A stretch of 64,000 nt of DNA, taken from NCBI RefSeq assembly GCF_000247695.1, contig NW_004624747.1, positions 4,498,357 to 4,562,356 on the forward strand, given 5' to 3'. Position numbers and translations under genes: made by a program. The stretch is from Heterocephalus glaber (lineage: Eukaryota; Chordata; Mammalia; Rodentia; Bathyergidae). This document shows, piece by piece, positions 10,113-20,975 of this stretch. The notes beneath the pieces were generated by a model. That model did not search any database, had not been told where the DNA came from, and saw only the letters and a list, made by a program, of their open reading frames with translations. Numbering within the stretch: the stretch's first letter is position 1; each line of letters opens with the position of its first letter.

Positions 10113-10410
10113 AAAAAACACAGCTTCTTTATCCAGTTTCATAGTCCCAAAATCTCTACCTTCCAACTCAGCAATTCAACTTCTAAATATACCCTCTAGA
10201 AAAATACACACAAAGGGACATGTACAAAGACAAAAAAAAAAGTCAGATATAAATGTGGGCTAACCATATTGGGGACTGATTAAATAAAATATGGAAAATA
10301 CATACTAAGGAATATTATGCATAAAAGAAATAAGGTAGAATTATATGAAATAAGTTGGAAATATCTCTAAGGCATGTTGTTAAGAGCAAAAACCAATAGG
10401 TAAAATGAGA

Positions 10411-10527
10411 GTGGTAGCATGTAGTTGTAATTCCAGCTACTTGGGAGGCTTAGGAAGGAGAATCACAAGTTCAAATCCAGCCTAGGCAACACAGGGAGAC
10501 TTCATCTCAAAAGAAAAAAAAAAGGGC
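10411..10527 (+). mobile_element. B1-type SINE
   Basis: AGTGGTAGCATGTAGTTGTA, then CAGCTACTTGGGAGGCTTAG, then CCAGCCTAGGCAACACAGGGAGACTTCATCTC and poly-A. More diverged than the B1 copies at 2.4 and 4.7 kb. Confidence 0.8.
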
Positions 10528-10602
10528 AGAATAATTTTTAAAGTATGATGGTATTTACATTTTTAAAAACCAAATGCAAATAAAGTAAGACTGGAAGAAG
10601 AT

Positions 10603-10735
10603 TATTCAAGAGTGGCATTATTAACATTTTGGACCAGAGAGTTCTTAGTATGGAGAGAAGGGGTTCTTGTGCTTTTTAGGATGTTTAGCAGCATCCCTAG
10701 CCTCTACTCACCAGATATCATTAATAACCCTCACT
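10603..10735 (-). mobile_element. MER5A-like hAT element
   Basis: GAGTGGCATTATTAACATTT, then TTAGGATGTTTAGCAGCATC and CCTAGCCTCTACTCACCAGA are the antisense of MER5A's middle and end. Truncated. It interrupts the L1M. Confidence 0.72.
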
Positions 10736-11175
10736 GTCTTTGGAAGGATACATAGTACTAAATGGATAAAATCATTACTGGCAGAAAGAATTGGGAGGGT
10801 ATATTCATTTCATCTGTAATATTTAAAAAGTGCCTATGAGAATCTATCCATGTGTTGTTTATGTTTTACTTTTTGAAATGTCAGAAATAAAATACATAAA
10901 AATACTAACAGTAATTATCTTTGAGTCATGAAACTATGGATGACATTTGTTGCTTCTCTATATATTTTCTCTAAATATGTACTATTTTTGAAAAATAAGA
11001 TGAACTTTATTTTCAAAGAAAAGGACAAAGACCAAAAAAAGTACAAAATGTTAACAGTGCTTGCAGATGGGAAATGCAATGACATGTCATATTTGTCTGC
11101 CTTTTTGATCTTTGCTTTCCAAATTTTCTGCAGCAGGATGTACTAATTTGTAATTCAAAAACATTTGCTTTTTAA

Positions 11176-11632
11176 AAATTCTAGTCTAATTACCTCTGAA
11201 TCAAAAAGAAAGGTTTCAAAAGAATAAATTAGGATAAAATAGGGTGACAGTTACTGTTGGTATCTGAGGAGTCTACGTGACAATCTGAAGTCCTAGCCAC
11301 AGAGGCCAACTGTTGGGAAAGGGCAGTTTAGAACAGGTGTCTAGATCTGGAGGGCTGGGAAGATAACTCCTCTGGCAATTTAGGAACCACAGGAAGGCAG
11401 GTAGGGCACACAATGGGTAACAAACAGATGTACTGTAATCTTGAACACTCCTCCAACAGCAATTAAAGAGCAGTACAATGTACTAGCCAGTTGGAAGGGT
11501 GGACATGGCCTCGGGTCACTGGGTCACTGCTAGGTACTAGTAGCAAGATTGCACACCACTGCTGAGACAAGCCACTCATAGTAAGTTCTGAGACTTGCTG
11601 ATATTATAAAATACTTGATTTTATAATATTTT
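11176..11632. other. Unassigned stretch
   Basis: No gene or repeat family recognised. It is moderately G-rich compared with its flanks (11,270-11,560). Confidence 0.4.
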
Positions 11633-11646
11633 ATAAATATAATTTG

Positions 11647-11740
11647 TGGGCCAGGGATTTAGCTCAGTAAGGCGGTGCCTGCCTTGCAGCTGCAAGGTCC
11701 TGAGTTGGATCTCTGATACCAAAAACAAAACAAAATAAAA
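11647..11740 (+). mobile_element. ID-like SINE
   Basis: GGGCCAGGGATTTAGCTCAG ... CTGAGTTGGATCTCTGATACC plus an A-rich tail (AAAACAAAACAAAATAAAA). The perfect 14-bp TSD ATAAATATAATTTG is at 11,633-11,646 and 11,741-11,754. Confidence 0.9.
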
Positions 11741-11924
11741 ATAAATATAATTTGACTTCACACTTGATTTTATAAATATAAAATTATATTATATCTATTG
11801 GAAGATGTCATAATTTTTGTTTTTGTATTTGAAAAGCATTTTATATTTTTTGGAAAATCTCTATTGTTCTGGCTTATCCATCAATGAGGGAAAATAGTGT
11901 TCACACAGCATGCTCTCTGCCTGG

Positions 11925-12065
11925 CAGCTTACAACCACTGGCTCATTTGCAACTTACAATATACAAGAGTTGGATGGTGTTACCTCACTTTAGAGGCTGG
12001 GAAACAGACGGTCATGTAGCCAGGAGCACAGAACGAGTAAAGTACAGGAACAGTTCTTGATCAAT
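11925..12065 (-). mobile_element. MIR-like SINE relic
   Basis: GGCTCATTTGCAACTTACAA, then ACCTCACTTTAGAGGCTGGG, then GGTCATGTAGCCAGGAGCAC retains the antisense MIR core order (attttacagatgaggaaac, then ggtcacacagct). Old. Confidence 0.6.
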
Positions 12066-12690
12066 CTCAAAATTTATTCATTCATTCAAACAACCAAACC
12101 AATGATCTTGGGCAGAAAGGCTGTGGAGAGTCACTTTCATCAAGTGTGCAGGGAGGGCCAGAGCAGATCACAGACTTCTAACACACATTTACAAAACAAT
12201 GTCCCATGAAGACCAGGGAAGGGCTGGTGATGCCATAACAGAGCAAGAAGACACATCCTCTTTTAGCAGCCAGGGGAGGCCTCCCAAGGAAACTGTGACT
12301 TACAATGAAGTCTGAAGAATAAGAATTAGAGAAGTGAGTTAAAGCAAGGTGTGAGGTTTGGGAGTTGGGGCAAAATGACACAGGAGACAAGAGAGGATAG
12401 GGAATTCAAATTTACTGAGGCATGAAATGCAACCTCCATTGCAGTGCAGCAGTGAGAAAGACTATGGTGAGAACAGTGGAAGGAGCACTCACAGGCAACA
12501 GCAAAGAAGCAAGGGAGATAGGCGTGGTCTGGTCTAGGTTTTGGAAAGTTCTGACTACAAGGAAGCAAAATCCATTGGAGGGGAGCCAGTTCAGCCAGAG
12601 ACTACTGTGTATCAAGTCCAATCCAAGGCTGTTTATCAAGTCCAGGTGAGACAGCTGTATGGTCTGATCAGAGGAGGTGGCCGTGGGCCT
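12066..12690 (-). mobile_element. Possible L2 relic
   Basis: AGGGGAGGCCTCCCAAGGAA, GTGACTTACAATGAAGTCTG and later AAGCAAAATCCATTGGAGGG loosely follow the antisense of an L2 3' region (ggaaggcttcctggaggaag, then a gggagccattgaag-type segment). Weak, and no TSD. Several short overlapping ORFs on both strands here are not credible genes. Confidence 0.35.
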
Positions 12691-12784
12691 GGAGTACAAG
12701 AAGTAAACAGAGATGAGAAGTATTTAGGACACAAAACTTCATGGAATTAATCTTAGCATAGAACTTCAGAGGCCAAATGAAACA

Positions 12785-13050
12785 TCTACTACAAACACCT
12801 ATTATATGCTGGACTCTGCATTCTGTGAGGGAGGCCAGGGATTTAGCTCAGTGGTGCCGCCGCCTGCCTTACATCCTGTGCAATCCTATGAGGTCAGTCA
12901 GGGAAACAGAGGCTCAGAGAAGGTTATTATATACTTTGTTCTCCATCTCAGGGGTATCAAGGAGTACAAATGGGATTCAAACCTGTCACTCAGACTTCAA
13001 GCTCTTTTTCAAATTACCATACTGCCTCCGAATAGATTCAGTAACTGCAA
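12785..13050 (-). mobile_element. MIR-like relic carrying a truncated ID-like SINE
   Basis: ACACCTATTATATGCTGGAC, then (after the SINE) GGAAACAGAGGCTCAGAGAA and GGGATTCAAACCTGTCACTC are antisense MIR landmarks. A partial ID-like SINE, 5' half only (GGCCAGGGATTTAGCTCAGT ... CTGCCTT, about 12,832-12,870), sits between them with no B box or poly-A. Confidence 0.65.
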
Positions 13051-13554
13051 AATCCCATATTGAATTAAATAGCTTAAGAAGAGGAGAAACAAGATAGGTT
13101 GAAGAATTTTCTTTGAATCATCATTCTGTATCTTAGATTTACAAAGCTATAAAGATGTCAAACTAGCAGAGACCTTGATCACCAGAGAACCATAGAGGTT
13201 TATAGCTGGCCTAGTGGGACTTTAGAGGGACATGCACTGTGTACCAAAGCTTTTTATCTGGTAAATTAGGTCTAATTTTCTTTTTGTTTTTCATCTTTTG
13301 AAATGTTTCAAATGGAAAAAGTATGAAAAATAATATATTCATTACCCATGACCTAGCTTTAACAAATTTTAACATTCTTCCAAATTTGCCTCTAATTTCC
13401 CTTTTCTCTTTCTTAAAATAAATATATAGTTTACTCCCTGCCCCTCTTTCCAGAGCAATTATTATGCAAAATTCGATGTTTACCACTCCCACACACATTT
13501 GACATTATTACTGTTTATTATGAATCCATAAAAACTGATAGTGTTTTTGTATGT
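13051..13554. mobile_element. Probable old LINE relic (left flank of the L1 insertion)
   Basis: TTGAAATGTTTCAAATGGAA, then CATTACCCATGACCTAGC, TTTAACATTCTTCCAAATTT and ACACACATTTGACATTATTA resemble an old L1-type segment (ttttgaaataatttcaaact, then a taacattttgccaca-like segment). It continues past the insertion at 14,292. No coding capacity. Confidence 0.4.
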
Positions 13555-13568
13555 TTTCAAATCTTACG

Positions 13569-14277
13569 TTTTTTTTAAAATTCTTTTATTGGTACATTGT
13601 AGGTATACAACACAATTACATTTCTCATTGGGAATTGTACCTTTACATAATGCATCTTGGTTCTTATTTTTTCCCCATTCCTAGACCTCCCTTCACGCCC
13701 TCCACCCTTCCCTATTTACAAAGCCTTTATAAAATGGAGTACTACTCAGTCATCAAAAATGAGAAATTAGAGACATTTAGAGCTAAGTGGGTGCACATTG
13801 AGGCGATACTCTTAAGTGAAATAAATAGGACACACATGAATAAATACCAAATAGTTTCTCTGGTGTGAGAAACTGAAAGTGTAAATAAGGACTAAATGTA
13901 TAATAGGTAATGTGAAATAGGAAGAAAAGGGGCAAAGGGGAAGAAGTGGGAGGGCTAGGGGAAAGGATAGAAGGAAATGGGATTAATATGAGAAAATGGA
14001 AAAATAGAAACAAAATCTTTGTAAATAGGAAGGAATGGAGGGTTTGAAGGGAGGGCTGGGCAAGGGTGAAAAATAAGAACCAAGAGGGACTATGTAAAGG
14101 TGCAAATTTCCAATGATGAATGTCATTATATTGTATACCTAAAATGTACCATTGATTAGAATGATAATGCAAAATAGGAAGAAAAAGTCCAAAGGGGTAG
14201 GGGCAGTGGGAGGGCCAGGGCAAAGGAAAGAAGGGAAAGGAAAAATGATGAGAAATGGAAAAAATGGAAATAAAGGC
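13569..14277 (-). mobile_element. L1 insertion with inverted 5' segment (twin-priming pattern)
   Basis: The whole block lies between a 14-bp TSD, TTTCAAATCTTACG (13,555-13,568) and TTTCAAATCTTATG (14,278-14,291), with one mismatch, so it is one insertion. From 13,569 to 13,728 it is a minus-strand L1 tail starting with poly-T. From 13,729 the sequence flips to plus-strand L1: end of ORF2/start of UTR (13,729-13,895), purine module (13,905-14,008), terminal module (14,011-14,150), then a second purine module (14,160-14,271). Both parts stop at the shared word AAAGGCTTT (reverse at 13,720-13,728, forward at 14,272-14,280). Confidence 0.75.
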
Positions 14278-14374
14278 TTTCAAATCTTATGTTAATGGTA
14301 ACAAACTGCATACATCACTCTGTAGATTTGCTTTTCTACATTTGTTTGCATATATTTGCATTTGTAGTGAAAGA

Positions 14375-14625
14375 GCATGGTGAAGGGAGGCAAACAGGGA
14401 CTTTAGATTCAGTCAACGATTATGGTTTTCTCTGAAGTCTTCAGGCATGTTACCAAACTTCCAGAATTCACTTTCTGATTTGTAAAATGGGGATAAAGAC
14501 CTACTTGTAAGGCTATTGGGAGGTATAAGATAATACCTATCTTTAGGGCTGGTACAAAGCAAATATCCAATAAATGTTAACCATTCTTTGTCATGATAAA
14601 ATAGCACACATTCAATAAATGATAG
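14375..14625 (+). mobile_element. MIR-like SINE relic
   Basis: GGGACTTTAGATTCAGTCAA, then TTCACTTTCTGATTTGTAAA, AATGGGGATAAAGACCTACT and CAAATATCCAATAAATGTTA follow MIR sense order (core through the 3' LINE-like tail). Confidence 0.75.
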
Positions 14626-14844
14626 TTATTTTTATTGTAACCCATAAAATTCTTCATATTTCTTTGGGAAACCTAAGTCTTAGAATGGCCCTATGTCCCC
14701 AGTACTCAACTGTGCTCATATAAAAGGAGATGTGATCATTTCTAGGTCAAATCTTTGTGCATTTTTTATGAATTGTTCTATCCAGGTGGGCTCGGCTTGT
14801 TTATATATTAATGGCAGAATTAAGCTACCGATTCTTTGATTTTT

Positions 14845-15128
14845 TTTTCTTGTTTTTTAAAAAGAATGGGCTTTATTATTAGAGTAGTTTTAGGTACACA
14901 AAAAACATTAGCAGAAAGTACAGAGATTTCCAGTAAGTTTTCAGCCCCCACATGTACAATAGTGTGGTACATTTGTTATAATTGCTGAACCTACGGAGAC
15001 ACATCATTATCAACCCAAGTCTATAGTTTATATTATGGTTCATTCTTGGTGTTGGATATTTGTAAGTTTCTACAATATATAATGATATGATGCTGTTATA
15101 ACATCATATGGTCATGGGAAATATGAAA
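14845..15128 (-). mobile_element. Old L1M 3' end
   Basis: T-rich start, then GTTTTAGGTACACAAAAAAC, GAAAGTACAGAGATTTCCAG, GTGGTACATTTGTTATAATT, GACACATCATTATCAACCCA and TTCATTCTTGGTGTTGGAT. This is the antisense of the well-known L1M 3' UTR. It stops abruptly at the retroviral LTR. Confidence 0.72.
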
Positions 15129-15890
15129 TGTTATATCTCCCAATCTGTTAACTGTATGATACGCCAAGTTCTTGTTCTCTAGAAATCAAAGAATGAGTCC
15201 TAGGAACAATGGAGGTTAAAAGTAGGAAGATACTTATTGATAGGAAAGTTCCTGAGGAGCAGGAGGGGTCCAAGCGGGTAGCCAAATACCCCACTTTACA
15301 GAAAAGTTTTATAGGGTGAAACCCATGTGAGTACAACTTGTGCCACAGCCATGAATATACAATAAGGTTACAAGTATAGTCACTTAGGAAATGGTGGGCC
15401 AATTGGGAAGCAAGTCCTATAGCAAGCTACAAGGATTTTCAGTAAGAGTGGGGGTCAGGGATATTTCCTGGAGAGGCTGGGTTAAGACCTTGACCCCCCC
15501 CCACCCAGGTGATTGATACCTATTTAGAATATCAATCATTGCTATTTATCCCCAGGGGAAGTACAAGGGTGTGTAGTTTCTCTCCTTTTACAATTCTGGC
15601 CTTCAGTGGATGTGCCTTGGGCCACAGTTGTCCTCTGTGCCAAAGGCCCAGCCCTGTATAACCGGCTGTAATATTTATAACTAACTTAGCTGTCTACCAT
15701 ACCAAGAGTCCCCAATAACCTTCCAGCAAATCCCCTTGGCTTAGGTTGGTCTGTCCCTTTCTGTGCCTACAGCCAGGAAGTCTAATTGATGTGGTGATGT
15801 GGTTTGTTTCACCTTTATCCTGGCCTTCTCGAGGACTTAGCCCTATCTGACTGCCTATAATATTTTTACCTAGCTCATATATCTATAATA
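15129..15890 (-). mobile_element. 3' LTR of a minus-strand class I-type ERV
   Basis: Starts TGTTATATCTCC and ends GATATATGAG-flanked CTATAATA (reverse-complement reading TATTATAG ... TATAACA), an inverted terminal pair. The polyadenylation-signal region (reverse of AATAAGTATCTTCC, about 15,218-15,236) matches the solo LTR at 8,451-9,143. It is longer than that copy, mainly through 15,430-15,650. A polypurine tract adjoins it at 15,891. Confidence 0.8.
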
Positions 15891-15905
15891 TTCCCCCCTC
15901 TGAAG
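15891..15905 (-). promoter_or_regulatory. Retroviral polypurine tract
   Basis: The minus-strand reading CTTCAGAGGGGGGAA lies directly upstream of the 3' LTR. This is the plus-strand DNA primer site in retroviral reverse transcription. Its position between the envelope remnant and the LTR supports the orientation call. Confidence 0.75.
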
Positions 15906-15992
15906 AAGTATCCAGAACTGCCATGAGGGGCAAAGGGGCGATGACTGCTCGAGCTACTTCAGGCTGAAGGGGGTCACAGTTGTGGTTGGCAG

Positions 15993-16244
15993 TCAGGGAT
16001 ACCCTTCAGAAGGTCTATCTAAAGCTCCTTGATAGGCAGCACGAGTTTCCATCATGGATAGGTGTATAGCTTTGAGTCTGGAGGAGACAAGGTGAGAAAG
16101 ACAGCTAAGTATACATGGGCCAAACAATAAGATCAACAGAAATATTATGAGTATAGCCAACAGATGTTTCCACCTGGAAGAGCTAGTAATAGCCTTCCAC
16201 AGGGAGTATAAGGAGAAGTCCCAGGGAACTTCAGAATTCATCAT
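15993..16244 (-). pseudogene. Endogenous retrovirus envelope transmembrane remnant
   Basis: An 83-codon open stretch at the position expected for the end of env, about 90 bp before the polypurine tract. Its middle is a strongly hydrophobic segment with LLILLFGPCI, typical of the membrane anchor of gammaretrovirus/ERV1 transmembrane envelope proteins, preceded by a PW dipeptide and followed by a basic cytoplasmic tail (SSRLKAI). Everything upstream (surface subunit, fusion peptide, immunosuppressive region) is absent or unrecognisable. It is a C-terminal fragment of a dead provirus, with no evidence of function. Confidence 0.72.
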
Positions 16245-18050
16245 AGAAGTAATTTAGCAGTTATGAGTTGTTTACAAGGTCGATCTGGTGGATCCCAGTA
16301 AAAGAATTCTAGCACTTTTGTCTTTGGTTCCATTTGTATGACTGGAGTATGGCAGCCTCTAGGCAAGAATAAACAAAACTTTTAAGAAATTAGAGCATGT
16401 ATAACCTAAGCATGAGCACACTAGAATGGAAGGGCAGGTTGGGAAGAAAGTCACACTGAGAAATTGAAATAGTGATTGTAACCTGCTGGCTTTTATAGAT
16501 TCTACCAAAGCTTTTTCCTAATGATCCATTAACTGTGGTCAGTTACTGGTGTAGCTAGAAACTGCCAGAGAGGATCAGTGACTGGAGCCCCTTTTTATAT
16601 CTACCATTATTACTATGGCATTATTTTATACGTCTTTTGGTTATTTTTTTCTTCTGGGTGTTTAAGATCAAGTTAAAATGAGAAGTGTGTCGATAAATAT
16701 GAACCTCTTGCTGTCTATCAAGGTCAGTTAAGTCTCCTCAGGCATTACTTTGGAACCATGCATAGTGCCTCTCAGCTCCTCTGTCAGTGTCAGCCATCAG
16801 GATGGGTTACAGCCTCGGTTGACTGTGTTGCATTCAGTGAAAGCATGGGAGACTTTTCCCTCTTTGTGACCCTCCTTTGGCATATGGTACATTTGTCCTC
16901 CGGTACACAGCGATCTACCTGCTCAGGAGGTTGAATGACTTACCAAAGATACAGGATCCTGTAGGAAAGGTTCCTTTGTGTTCTGGATTTTTGTTGACCT
17001 TGAGGGGCCAGGGACAAAATATTGGCTCTCCTCATAGCCCAGTTACCTTTCTAGTTTTGGTCTCCAAACTTTAGTTGTTGAACAACCAGAACAGAAGATA
17101 AATGACATAAGTATTTCAGCAGGAGCAGTGAACCTAACTATTATAATAGTTAAAACATCAAGCACTTTTGAAGTATAAAGCACAGTTAGAGGGCTGTTAT
17201 TTCTTACCAACCATGGTTGTTTTAGTGGTTGAATCCCTGCAGAATGTTAATAGACAACAGTTATATATTATAGAGAAACTTAAGATCAAGAGCTACACAC
17301 AGTATTTTAGCATGACAATTATGATGACATTTTCTTTATAACACTGACATATCCATCTTAGTATGGAATAGTCTTTCAGTCAAACACCTCCAACTGATCA
17401 CAAGACATTAAATGACATAAAGAAAACTCTTATTTGTTTTCCTTTAGTAGGATGCCATCTAAAGAGAACATACATATTGGCCTATAAATGTACCTTAGGA
17501 TTTCATAATATCTAGCCTCTAATTTTAGTGTATGACGTTGTTTCAACTGTTTGGCGACTGAACATCCCTATGTGTGGTGACACATAACATACATCACATA
17601 AGTTTTTAAGAAGACTATTATTTGACTGGTTATCTCATTTTGGCTTGACATATACCTCTTATCACAAATAGGTGGAGTGCTAGGGAAAGGCAGATACCTG
17701 AGTCAACAAAAGTCATTACTATAAATAACATTTTAGAAGACCTGTACACCCAGAAGGCATGGATGTATATACCATGAAATAACAATGAGTATCAGTTACA
17801 TGAAACCCTTTGTCCCTTAATTTTGTTTTGTACCAATAACATTTTAAATAAAACCTTGTTTTCTCACAGAAAACTTAGACCATGACCAATGTATACATAT
17901 CACAATAATATGTTTAGCAATGTATTTCCTGGAAATTATTGGGGTCCCCTTTGTGAAAGAAAGCTGGAATAAATTTTTTCCAGGCAGCTGCTCCTTATTT
18001 ACCAAAGGGAGTCCTGTCCTGGGCTTTCCTAAACCCAAGAGTCTTTATTT
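16245..18050 (-). mobile_element. Probable degraded ERV internal region
   Basis: This lies upstream (minus strand) of the envelope remnant and has no other repeat identity that I recognise. Frames are short and interrupted (for example at 16,877-17,074 plus and 17,844-18,038 minus). I could not place gag, protease, polymerase or integrase motifs, and no second LTR is visible to the right, so the provirus is 5'-truncated or the internal part is noncoding. Confidence 0.4.
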
Positions 18051-18500
18051 AATTATTTTAAGAAATTTTTAATGGCCTGTGGGAGCCAGATCATAACAAT
18101 TAACATATTATTTTGACCAATGAAAGATTCCCACGTTATACACAGACAACAATATGTACTGTATTTGTAAAACCAGTTGACATTATTTGGATAATCTGGC
18201 AACCTGGGAGAAGCATGTCTTTAATTATATTTATCTATAAGCCAACTTGAGTTATAGGCAAACACCTTAAAAATCCAGAATCTCAAAAGAAAAAAACTCA
18301 AACATAACAGCTGTACACATTTTAACAAATTGAACAGGCAGACACACACACAAACACACATAAGACAACTTTTTATAAACAAGAGTCCACTCAGATGTAT
18401 TTGGCCAAGTTGAATTATAATGACTTTTATAATTTTTAGGTTTATAACTATAAATAAGACTAGTCAGAACTTTGTAGATTAACAGAGATCTGATTCTTTG
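18051..18500. other. AT-rich unassigned sequence with short ACAC run
   Basis: Contains a small CACACACACAAACACACA run at 18,342-18,360 and a copy of GATTCTTTGATTTTTT at 18,492-18,507 that also occurs at 14,830-14,845. Otherwise nothing identifiable. Confidence 0.4.
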
Positions 18501-19265
18501 ATTTTTTACTGAATACCATTCTATATGCCTACAATCAGGAATCTAACTTGCAGAAGTCTTTCAAAGTCTAATCCAGTGCACCAAGCCCAGTCTCTGGTTC
18601 CCTCCCATTTCTGTGGACTAACACTATCCCACCACAATTGTGTGATATTCAGCAATTCAGTGAGCACTCCTCATGTGTGTTTTCCATAAAGATGCAAACT
18701 CAGGCTCAGGACTGATGCCAGAAAAAGTACTGTTTTTATGACATCTCTGCCTTACTCAGCATGAAGAGACTGATGCTGTGCCTTCCAGTGCTCTTCTGAT
18801 TATTTTATTGATATGTTTTTAAAGTAAAAGGAAATATGCATATTCATTACCATAGTTTAATGCCTTGACATTACTCTTCATACCTACCTCTCCCTGTCAA
18901 AACTTCAGCCATTCTTCATAATTCCTCTTAACTTCCAGTTCTTCCATAACATCCACTCTGATGTTCCGCTCCTCCAAAGGGGTACAGATGTGCACCCCTT
19001 TCTCTGCCAGAGCATGGGTCTATTGCACCAAGCCCAGCAAGGGGCAAGCTCTGTGCATGCTTGATTAAAATGCAAACTCCCCCAGGGAAAGACATCCCAT
19101 CTCCTCTCACAGTCCTTCAGAAGCACAGGTTAACAATATGCTGACTTGAATTCAATGACTAGTAGGACTCAGTACCTTGTGATGGGTTATCAGCCAATAT
19201 GCAAACCATAACTGCCACTGAGAATGAGGCAAGCTGCCTATTCCAATGTGTACATGGATTCAGCA
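18501..19265. other. Unassigned low-repeat sequence
   Basis: No gene. Two overlapping minus ORFs (18,905-19,126) in different frames have no recognisable domain. A GC-richer patch at 18,960-19,110 is the only compositional feature. Confidence 0.4.
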
Positions 19266-19405
19266 TCTGTCTGAGGGTAACAGTAATAGCTATCTTTATT
19301 ATCAGCCTGTGCCATGCCTGATCCTTAACTTCAGTAGTTCTAATCTTACATTACCCTCAAGAAAAGTAGAATTGTTCCCATTTTCCAGGTTGCAGTAGAA
19401 CCATA
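19266..19405 (-). mobile_element. MIR-like SINE relic
   Basis: GCTATCTTTATTATCAGCCT, then TCTAATCTTACATTACCCTC, then TTGTTCCCATTTTCCAGGTT matches the antisense MIR core (attatccccattttacagat). Weak but ordered. Confidence 0.5.
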
Positions 19406-20975
19406 GTTCATTCTAGCCCCATATAACTCTGTGGTCCATGTCTTTCCCACTCCAGAGTATCTAACATAATAAACACTACCCTAATTCTCACCCCTCTGTG
19501 AAAGACAACCATGCCACAGTGAAACTGGGCTTGAGCCATGGAATGCAATAAGTAAATCAGGGTGCCCTCAGACACAGGCAAAGAGCTCTTCATAAAAAAC
19601 ATACTTGTCTTTCCCACAGATTCCTAAGCCTCTAGTTTTATCATCCCTCAGGGAAAAAAACCTAATCCACTTGGGATATTAATTATGATAAAAATTTATT
19701 AAGTACTCATAAATGCTAGACACTATGGGGAACACTAGAAAAACACAGTCATGTATCTATACTCTCAATGAAAATTAAGTGTCTAAATTATGAGGACTCC
19801 TGATAGCAGTAAATACTACTTTATTACTTGCATTCTCCCTATCCTTCTCTTAAAACTGTTAATTATTTATTTGGTTTCTTGGATTTCACACCAAATGCCA
19901 AAAATTAATATGTGTTCCAGGTAAAATATGACCCTAGCAGAGGAACATGCAAGCAACTTGCTATCAGTCTTATCTTCATCATAAGGGTCCTTGTGAAATA
20001 TTGCTCATGGTGTTTTCATACTTCTTTGCTCCCTCTTAGACTGAGACAGAGACTAGAAGGGCTTAAACATTTTAGATGAATATGCCAAAGGTGAAGACAT
20101 GCTCTTGCTCTTTTATTTTAATGCTAAGCATACATACACACATATATACAGATAGAGAAATGACTCTGTTCAACTTCATTTACTTCTCCATTTGGACATT
20201 TTTTTCCTTATAAATATCTCCAAATTCTCATGGCCATTTTCCTCAAAGCCTCTGTTCAAGGTGGTACATATATGTCATGGTAATTAATACCCATACCAAA
20301 ACCAAAAAGGATCATGCACACGTGAATCTCAGACTGTAATTTATACCTGATGACAATTCTGCCCAACTTCCCATACTGCAGAGTCAAGCTGATATTAAAT
20401 TTTAATCAAATGACACTTCCATCTAGTTGACTCTAAAGGACTGCTTAATACAGAAAAATGTCAAACTGGTAAATGATTGACCTATTTGACTGGTATGAAT
20501 TAAATGAGAAATTTCAATGATGACGTTAAATGAACATCAGAACAAAACAGTTGATGGGATAAATACATACAAATTAAACTTTTGAGAGCAGGGCCAACTC
20601 TGAAATGAAGGTATGATTTCCTAGATCAGGGAAGGACCTCACAGAAACCCAAATCCTTTACCTTTCCCCATGCATGAATTCCTTTTACAAAGCACAAAAT
20701 CATTTATTTCACCATTAGAGAGCAAGCTTAAATGGAAATAATCTCTTGGAAGAAGTAGCACATTGATTTTCATGAAATAGCATTGATTTCTCACCCTACT
20801 GATTCATGCTACGGTTTAAGTATCTGATGAGTAGAAGAGGGCCAATACAAATTCCACCTGCATAAACCTCTAAGTAGCCATGGGGTGTTAAGAGGGGCGG
20901 GTGTTATTGAAAATTAGCAAAGGGAGAGGTTAAGTCCAAGGATCTAAAACAAAACACTATTTTAAAATTCTGCCT
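19406..20975. other. Unassigned low-repeat, AT-rich sequence
   Basis: I see no transposon family, exon or coding signal here. A short ACATACACACATATATACAG run occurs at about 20,130-20,150. Confidence 0.4.

Larger units (their letters stand above)
10135..11175 (+). mobile_element. Old L1M 3' end with B1 and MER5A insertions
   Basis: AACTCAGCAATTCAACTTCT, then GGGGACTGATTAAATAAAAT, then GGAATATTATGCATAAAAG is the standard L1M run toward the 3' end. It resumes after each insertion (10,526-10,600 and 10,740 onward) and ends with a TTCCAAATTTTCTGCAGCAG-like terminal motif (about 11,117). No open frame. Confidence 0.62.

Noticed and set aside
13783..14283. 166-codon minus frame
   Set aside because: The longest frame in the window lies antisense to the purine-rich L1 3' UTR, so it is Ser/Phe/Leu/Pro-rich by composition alone. 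It spans the L1 inversion and has no known domain.
18905..19126. Overlapping minus frames with Trp/Cys-rich text
   Set aside because: Two frames over the same GC-richer patch, without domain, splice context or upstream promoter.
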